Positions 15,455-19,591 of a stretch of DNA of 19,591 bases are shown here, one piece after another. A program made the position numbers and the translations under genes. The notes beneath the pieces were generated by a model that saw only the letters and a program-made list of their open reading frames with translations, ran no database searches and was not told where the DNA came from. The DNA is taken from contig NZ_LWHB01000041.1 in the NCBI RefSeq assembly GCF_001889065.1, positions 1-19,591 on the forward strand. Reading direction: 5' to 3'. Position 1 is the stretch's first letter. Every line of letters starts with the position of its first letter. The DNA comes from Suttonella ornithocola (GTDB lineage Bacteria > Pseudomonadota > Gammaproteobacteria > Cardiobacteriales > Cardiobacteriaceae).

Positions 15455-16683
15455 AGCGAGTCGTTGTGACAGGCATGGGGGGCGTTACCGCTTTCGGTAA
15501 TTCTTGGCAGAGCATTCGTGAAAAAATGTTGCGATATGAGAATGCGGTTATCGCGATGCCAGAGTGGGATAGGCATGTATCATTAGAAACACGCCTAGCT
15601 GCTCCAATTTTGGATTATCAACCGCCTGAATATTGGACAAGAAAGCAATTACGTAGCTTAGGCAGAGTATCGCAATTTTGTGTTGAAGCGGCAGAGCATG
15701 CGCTTGAAATGGCAGGTTTATTAAATCATCCAGAGATGGATATTAAAGATGGGCGATTAGGCGTTGCTTCAGGCTCTTCTACAGGTTCTACACCAGATAT
15801 CTTAGCGATGGCGGAGCTTATCTCACAAGGAGATAGTCACAATTTTAATGCAAATACTTATATTCGAATGATGCCACATACAACGGCTGCCAATGTGGCA
15901 ATCTTTTATGGATTGACGGGAAGAATTATTCCGACTTCCTGTGCTTGTGCTTCTGCGACACAAGCGATTGGCTATAGCTTTGAAGCGATTCGATACGGGC
16001 AAATTGACATGATGTTAGCTGGAGGCGGTGAAGAGCTTTGCGTTTCAGAGTCTTATGTTTTTGATGCGCTTTATGCCACTAGCAGAAAAAATCAAGCGCC
16101 TAAAGCGACGCCAGCACCTTACGATACAGATCGAGATGGTTTGGTTATTGGTGAGGGTGGGGCTTTTTTAGTTTTAGAGTCTTTAGAGAGCGCATTGGCG
16201 AGAGGAGCGACCATATATGCAGAAATTGTTGGCTATGGTAGTAATGCAGACGGAACACATGTGACGCGCCCGGAAGCAGCTACTATGGAAAAATGTATGG
16301 CGTTAGCGCTGAAATCTGCGCAATTGAAACCAGAACAAATTGCTTATGTGAATGGTCACGGTACGGCGACAGAGCAAGGAGATATTGCAGAAACTCAAGC
16401 AACAGCAGCTTTGATGCCAAATGTACCTATTTCAAGCCAAAAAAGCTATTTTGGGCATACCTTAGGCGCCTGTGGCAGTATGGAAGCATGGTTTTCTATT
16501 GAGATGATGCGCGAAAGTCTATTTATGCCGACAATCAATTTACATGAAGTAGATTCACGTTGTGGAAAGTTAGACTATATTCAAGAAAGCGCTAGAGCAA
16601 TTAACGCAGATTATGTAATGAGTAATAATTTTGCATTTGGTGGTGTAAATGCTTCATTAATTTTTAAACGCTGGGAATCTTAA
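15448..16683 (+). CDS. Beta-ketoacyl-ACP synthase, ApeR-like
   Basis: A second full-length ketosynthase of 411 residues, FabF-like. It begins KRVVVTGMGGVTAFG and has the catalytic Cys167 in TSCACASATQAIGY, His304 in VNGHGTATEQGD, His336 in SYFGHTLGACGSMEA with Lys332, and the C-terminal NNFAFGGVNASL. In aryl polyene systems two distinct ketosynthases share chain elongation; by order this is the ApeR equivalent. Its active site is complete, so it is not the Cys-lacking chain-length factor (ApeC type) that partners ApeO in known systems. It overlaps the reductase by 7 bases and is the last gene of the 13-gene run. The 22 bases to the convergent peroxidase gene contain no obvious terminator. Confidence 0.85.
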   Translation: MLKRVVVTGMGGVTAFGNSWQSIREKMLRYENAVIAMPEWDRHVSLETRLAAPILDYQPPEYWTRKQLRSLGRVSQFCVEAAEHALEMAGLLNHPEMDIKDGRLGVASGSSTGSTPDILAMAELISQGDSHNFNANTYIRMMPHTTAANVAIFYGLTGRIIPTSCACASATQAIGYSFEAIRYGQIDMMLAGGGEELCVSESYVFDALYATSRKNQAPKATPAPYDTDRDGLVIGEGGAFLVLESLESALARGATIYAEIVGYGSNADGTHVTRPEAATMEKCMALALKSAQLKPEQIAYVNGHGTATEQGDIAETQATAALMPNVPISSQKSYFGHTLGACGSMEAWFSIEMMRESLFMPTINLHEVDSRCGKLDYIQESARAINADYVMSNNFAFGGVNASLIFKRWES

Positions 16684-16705
16684 TTATAGTCTAACTTTTA
16701 TAAGA

Positions 16706-17641
16706 TTATTCTTCGTCAATGAAACTTTCTAGCATATCTTGTGAAGGGACGAAGAATAGCGTGCCAGTTTTAGCTTCACTAAAATCTAATATGCGGTCAT
16801 AATTTCCTTCTGGTTCGCCAATAAACATATGTTCGAGCATGTGCTCAAGTGTAGAGAAGTATCTAGCGTATGCAATAAAGTAAGTTCCCATTTCATTATC
16901 GGAAATGCTGCCAAAAGGTACATTATCACGAATAACTTTTTTATCATCACCAATATTGGTTAGTGCAATATGAGCGTTACTGGGTTTTGTCTCTTCATCC
17001 ATTTCAATGTCGTCAGCTTTACTACGACCAATTACCTTTTCCTGCTCTGGAATAGGCAGCGCACGCCAAGCACGCATATCATGAATATATTTCTGAACAA
17101 AAAGATAGCTTCCTCCTTTATATTGAGGATCTTCATCGCCAATAAGTCCAAATTCTGCTCTGGCTTCTCCCTGAGGATTTTCTGTACCATCGACAAATCC
17201 TAAAATACTGCGACCATCCCAGTAGCGAAAACCATGAATCTCTTCGATACTATCAGCGACAGGATATAAACATTCACTAATATTAGCAGCAATATCAATG
17301 CAATGACTTTGGCTATTACTGCGAATATGAATATGTAAGTCACCACGAGTAGAAACAGCAGTATATTTATTGCCTTTAATTGGTTTAAAAGGTGAAAATT
17401 CTTTTGGTAAAGGTGCCGGTAATTGAAGGGCTTGCCAAGCTTCATAACCAATCCCTAAAACAATGCTAGCGCAAGCATTTGGAAAGCGTGTCTGAGAGCT
17501 GTTATTTAAATTAATCACCAATGCACATAGTTTGCGAAAGACAGATAGTATTTCAGAGGATCTGTTTTGATGAAAATTCCAAACCATAAAGATGGTATTA
17601 TGATTAGGATTATCTAGAACTCGCTGGGTATTAATGCTCAT
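16706..17641 (-). CDS. yfeX: Dyp-type haem peroxidase, YfeX-like
   Basis: A 311-residue dye-decolourising-type haem peroxidase. The signature GFVDGTENP at 148-156 contains the catalytic distal Asp151. His224 in KPSNAHIALTNI is the expected proximal haem ligand. Arg238 in VIRDNVPFG is the distal Arg, and GTYFIAYARYF follows. There is no twin-arginine or Sec signal peptide, so it is the cytosolic YfeX kind and not an EfeB-type Tat substrate, despite the nearby tat genes. AAGGA lies about nine bases before the ATG. It is divergent from dsbB and convergent with the aryl polyene genes. YfeX has been linked to peroxide and porphyrin chemistry; the physiological substrate here is unknown. A Fur-like half-site is present in the divergent promoter region. 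Confidence 0.93.
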   Translation of the reverse strand: MSINTQRVLDNPNHNTIFMVWNFHQNRSSEILSVFRKLCALVINLNNSSQTRFPNACASIVLGIGYEAWQALQLPAPLPKEFSPFKPIKGNKYTAVSTRGDLHIHIRSNSQSHCIDIAANISECLYPVADSIEEIHGFRYWDGRSILGFVDGTENPQGEARAEFGLIGDEDPQYKGGSYLFVQKYIHDMRAWRALPIPEQEKVIGRSKADDIEMDEETKPSNAHIALTNIGDDKKVIRDNVPFGSISDNEMGTYFIAYARYFSTLEHMLEHMFIGEPEGNYDRILDFSEAKTGTLFFVPSQDMLESFIDEE

Positions 17642-17830
17642 GAGATATGTCCTTTTATAAAATAGATGAATTTTTATTATTTTATTAGAAAGTTATCTTT
17701 TTTGTATTCTAGATTATGATAAAAAATGTAAATAAAAAATTTTTATTATAAAAGCGTATGATTTTTAGTTGTTTTTTTGTATTTTTTAAAATGTGTTTGT
17801 ATTGTTATATATACTTGAAAAGTATTTAGC

Positions 17831-17836
17831 TATAAT
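17831..17836 (+). promoter_or_regulatory. Probable dsbB -10 element
   Basis: A perfect TATAAT lies 33 bases before the chosen dsbB start, so the leader would be about 27 bases. Upstream is extremely AT-rich (17690-17820) with no clear -35; UP-element-like A/T tracts may compensate. Confidence 0.5.
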
Positions 17837-17869
17837 CCAAATGAAATGGTATCGTTTTTAGGAGTAAAG

Positions 17870-18367
17870 ATGGCAGATAAGCAAAAAAGAATAACGCTAA
17901 TGTTCAGTGGAATAGGCGCATGGAGCTTGATTTTATTCGCTTGGGCATATTTAGAACATGTTCTTTATTTAGCACCATGTCCATTATGTATGATGCAGCG
18001 TTTAGCATTTTTCTTAGTTGGTTTAATGTTTATGATTGAAGCGATTTTTTGGCCAGAAAAACCTTTTGCTGATTTGTTAATGAAATTATTTAAATTTTCG
18101 GCTATTTTTTTGGGAATTGGATTGGCAGCTCGTCATATCTGGATTCAAAATTTACCTCCAGATCAAATTCCGGCTTGCGGATTTGATTTTTGGGGAACAT
18201 TAGATCAAAAAGGTTTTTGGGGTGGGCTTTTACAGTCTATGAAAGGGACAGGAGATTGTGCTGTACCTGATAAATTTTTATGGTTTACTATTCCAACATG
18301 GTCATTAGCGGCTTTTATTGGATTATTACTAGTTGCAATTTTTTGTGGAAAAAATAAAAAGCATTAA
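17870..18367 (+). CDS. dsbB: Disulfide bond formation protein B
   Basis: An inner-membrane quinone reductase that reoxidises periplasmic DsbA. The 165-residue protein has four hydrophobic spans. The first periplasmic loop carries the CPLC pair (Cys37 and Cys40), followed by MMQR with the Arg that contacts quinone (Arg44). The second loop carries Cys103 (IPACGFDF) and Cys130 (GDCAVP), almost the same positions as in E. coli DsbB, so all four redox cysteines are present. I chose ATG 17870, with GGAG five bases upstream, rather than the ATG at 17846, which has no ribosome-binding site. No dsbA is in the window. Just downstream lies a large inverted repeat separating it from the convergent response regulator. 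Confidence 0.95.
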   Translation: MADKQKRITLMFSGIGAWSLILFAWAYLEHVLYLAPCPLCMMQRLAFFLVGLMFMIEAIFWPEKPFADLLMKLFKFSAIFLGIGLAARHIWIQNLPPDQIPACGFDFWGTLDQKGFWGGLLQSMKGTGDCAVPDKFLWFTIPTWSLAAFIGLLLVAIFCGKNKKH

Positions 18368-18383
18368 GTGAGAAAATTTTGTA

Positions 18384-18510
18384 GTAGTGGTTTGAAAAGT
18401 ATGCTAACCATACTCTTACAAAAAATATTTCTTTTAATATATTGATATTTAAATATTTAACTACCATTGGATTATTTGATAAAATTCCAGCATACTTTTC
18501 AAACCACTAC
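18384..18510. repeat. 127 bp element with perfect 22 bp terminal inverted repeats (MITE-like)
   Basis: The left arm at 18384-18405 (starting GTAGTGGTTTGAAAAG) and the right arm at 18489-18510 (ending CTTTTCAAACCACTAC) are exact reverse complements over 22 bases. They enclose 83 AT-rich bases with no gene. Outside the arms, AATTTTG on the left and CAAATT on the right extend the symmetry imperfectly, and eight T follow at 18517-18524. It sits between convergent dsbB and the response regulator, so it could be a non-autonomous transposon, or a long hairpin serving as a two-way terminator. I see no clear target-site duplication. Confidence 0.65.
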
Positions 18511-18534
18511 CAAATTGTTTTTTTTGCAAAGGTC

Positions 18535-19212
18535 TCAATTAGGTTCTTGATAGCTATACCCCATGCCACGATGCGTTTGGATTAACGCTGCGTCCGCACC
18601 GGCTTCGCGCAGTTTTTTACGTAGGGATTTAATATGGGTATCAATTGTGCGCGCATCAGACGGATGATTGGACGTAAAAATGCTGGTGAGTAATTGTTCG
18701 CGAGAAAAAACGCGCTTAGGATGCGCGAGTAGCACGGTAAGTAAACGATATTCGGCTAAGGTTAACGGTAAGATTTTTTCTTGATAAGTGATTTGTTGCC
18801 TGTCTGAATGCATTTGAAGTATTTTTACAGGCAGATGCGAGGAAATAAGCTGACTGCGTTTTAAAACGGCTTTTACTCGCGCGGTCAACTCTCGTGGGCT
18901 AAAGGGTTTACCAACATAATCATCCGCACCCAATTCTAGTCCTAATATGCGGTCAATTTCATCATTACGGGCGGTTAGCATAATCACGGGTAAAGTAAAG
19001 TCTTTTGCTCTAAGGTTTTTTAAAAACGTTAGTCCATCGGTATCAGGTAAACCTACATCTAAAATAAGTAAGCTGGGGTGTAATTGTTCCAGTAATTGCA
19101 AGCCAGTTTGCGCGCTATGGCAATAGTCAACGCAAAATCCTTCTCGCTTTAAAGCAAAGCTAATTAATTCCGCAATTTCAATTTCATCTTCAATAATTAA
19201 AATAGCATTCAT
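18535..19212 (-). CDS. creB: OmpR-family response regulator, CreB-like
   Basis: A 225-residue two-domain transcription regulator. The receiver domain (about 1-115) has the acidic pocket Glu8-Asp9, phospho-acceptor Asp52 in LLILDVGLPD, Thr80 in MLTARND and Lys102 in VGKPFSPREL. The C-terminal winged helix binds DNA and includes PLTLAEYRLLTVLLAHPKRV, SREQLL, RTIDTHIKSLRKKL and IQTHRGMGYSY. The blocks ILDVGLPD, EIDRILGLELGADDY and IQTHRGMGYS closely resemble CreB, though PmrA/QseB-type regulators are near relatives, so the symbol is tentative. No sensor kinase is adjacent: the gene ends 25 bases from the inverted-repeat element, beyond which is convergent dsbB. The ribosome-binding site is weak. 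Confidence 0.85.
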   Translation of the reverse strand: MNAILIIEDEIEIAELISFALKREGFCVDYCHSAQTGLQLLEQLHPSLLILDVGLPDTDGLTFLKNLRAKDFTLPVIMLTARNDEIDRILGLELGADDYVGKPFSPRELTARVKAVLKRSQLISSHLPVKILQMHSDRQQITYQEKILPLTLAEYRLLTVLLAHPKRVFSREQLLTSIFTSNHPSDARTIDTHIKSLRKKLREAGADAALIQTHRGMGYSYQEPN

Positions 19213-19441
19213 ATCATCAGATTAGTAGAGTATTTATCAATGATTATCTCTTCTTTCGTTAATTTTACAGTAAGCTTTATTTTTTACGGTTTTATTTCAA
19301 AAAAATTGAATTTTTATTTTATCTCTGTTTGTTCACGCATCAATAATAGGTTTTTTGTATCATAGCGTATAAATAGAAAGGCGATGAGAAAATTCTTTTA
19401 TCTTGATTTTCTTAGTCAGAATGAATTTTTTGGAGGACAAA

Positions 19442-19591
19442 ATGCCATTATTATTGTTTTTTGGCGTATGGGGTTTATTGGAATTAGTGGTATTGGTAGC
19501 GGTCGCAGGTGCTATTGGCGCATTGTGGACGATTTTTTTATTGATAATAAGCGCAGTCATCGGCATTTGGGTCTTACGCGGTCAACAAATG
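19442..19591 (+). CDS. fxsA: FxsA-like membrane protein, 5' end only
   Basis: The first 50 codons of a gene that runs off the window. A strong ribosome-binding site, GGAGGA (19432-19437), lies four bases before the ATG. The peptide is hydrophobic with two membrane segments: LLLFFGVWGLLELVVLVAVA, then LWTIFLLIISAVIGIWVLRG and QQM. The Glu inside the first span and the IGxxxLRxQ-like end of the second match FxsA, a small inner-membrane protein whose overproduction relieves F-exclusion of phage T7 in E. coli. It is divergent from the response regulator, with 229 bases between the two starts holding a possible -10 TATAAA at 19368-19373 but no clear -35. Confidence 0.75.
   Translation, partial: MPLLLFFGVWGLLELVVLVAVAGAIGALWTIFLLIISAVIGIWVLRGQQM

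Noticed and set aside
16706..17641. Dyp peroxidase as a Tat substrate of the nearby tatABC
   Set aside because: The N-terminus (MSINTQRVLDNPNHNTIF) has no twin-arginine motif or hydrophobic stretch, so it is cytosolic.
1..19591. CRISPR arrays, tRNA or rRNA genes, prophage genes and toxin-antitoxin pairs
   Set aside because: I found no regularly spaced repeats, cloverleaf sequences, rRNA-like blocks, or recognisable phage or toxin-antitoxin proteins anywhere in the window.

Overview
The window is AT-rich DNA that looks like a gammaproteobacterial chromosome. The gene set fits that: a YiaD-type OmpA lipoprotein, UvrB, AckA-Pta, TatABC, YfeX-type Dyp peroxidase, DsbB, a CreB-like regulator and FxsA. 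A Cardiobacteriales-like host is only a guess, because no rRNA, tRNA or lineage-specific repeat is present to settle it.

Layout. Positions 1-1024 are insertion-sequence debris. The 3' part of an IS630-family element, with its transposase split over three frames, abuts an older IS630 remnant. Two small lipoprotein genes follow on the minus strand: an OmpA/YiaD-like protein and a DUF4878-like protein. Positions 2346-3411 have no intact gene. They hold a decayed IS30-family transposase, a lone IS630 end and one copy of an ~80 bp dispersed repeat. uvrB lies on the minus strand (3412-5418). The gap before ackA carries a clear minus-strand intrinsic terminator with a promoter-like sequence just upstream of it, a candidate for a very short RNA.

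The core is a tightly packed run of 13 plus-strand genes from 5832 to 16683: ackA-pta (acetate/acetyl-CoA exchange), hisI-hisE (histidine steps 2 and 3), tatA-tatB-tatC (twin-arginine export), then six genes matching one part of an aryl polyene (APE) pigment cluster. Those six are a halogenase-like FAD oxidoreductase, a DUF3261-type lipoprotein, a ketosynthase, an ApeP-type hotdog dehydratase, a FabG-type ketoreductase and a second ketosynthase. Most junctions overlap or are a few bases apart, and I see no internal terminator. The APE part supplies chain-extension enzymes (KS, KR, DH) but no ACP, acyl-ACP ligase, aryl-starter enzyme, glycosyl/acyltransferase, LolA-like chaperone or MMPL exporter, so the rest of the pathway must be elsewhere or absent. 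The FAD protein keeps halogenase hallmarks, so a halogenated aryl polyene (as in xanthomonadin) is a testable possibility.

Downstream are a convergent cytosolic Dyp-type peroxidase (minus), dsbB (plus), a 127 bp element with perfect 22 bp terminal inverted repeats, an orphan CreB-like response regulator (minus) and the first 50 codons of an FxsA-like membrane protein running off the window. The most noteworthy items are the housekeeping-plus-APE gene string, the halogenase-like APE gene, the candidate short RNA before ackA and the inverted-repeat element beside the orphan regulator.
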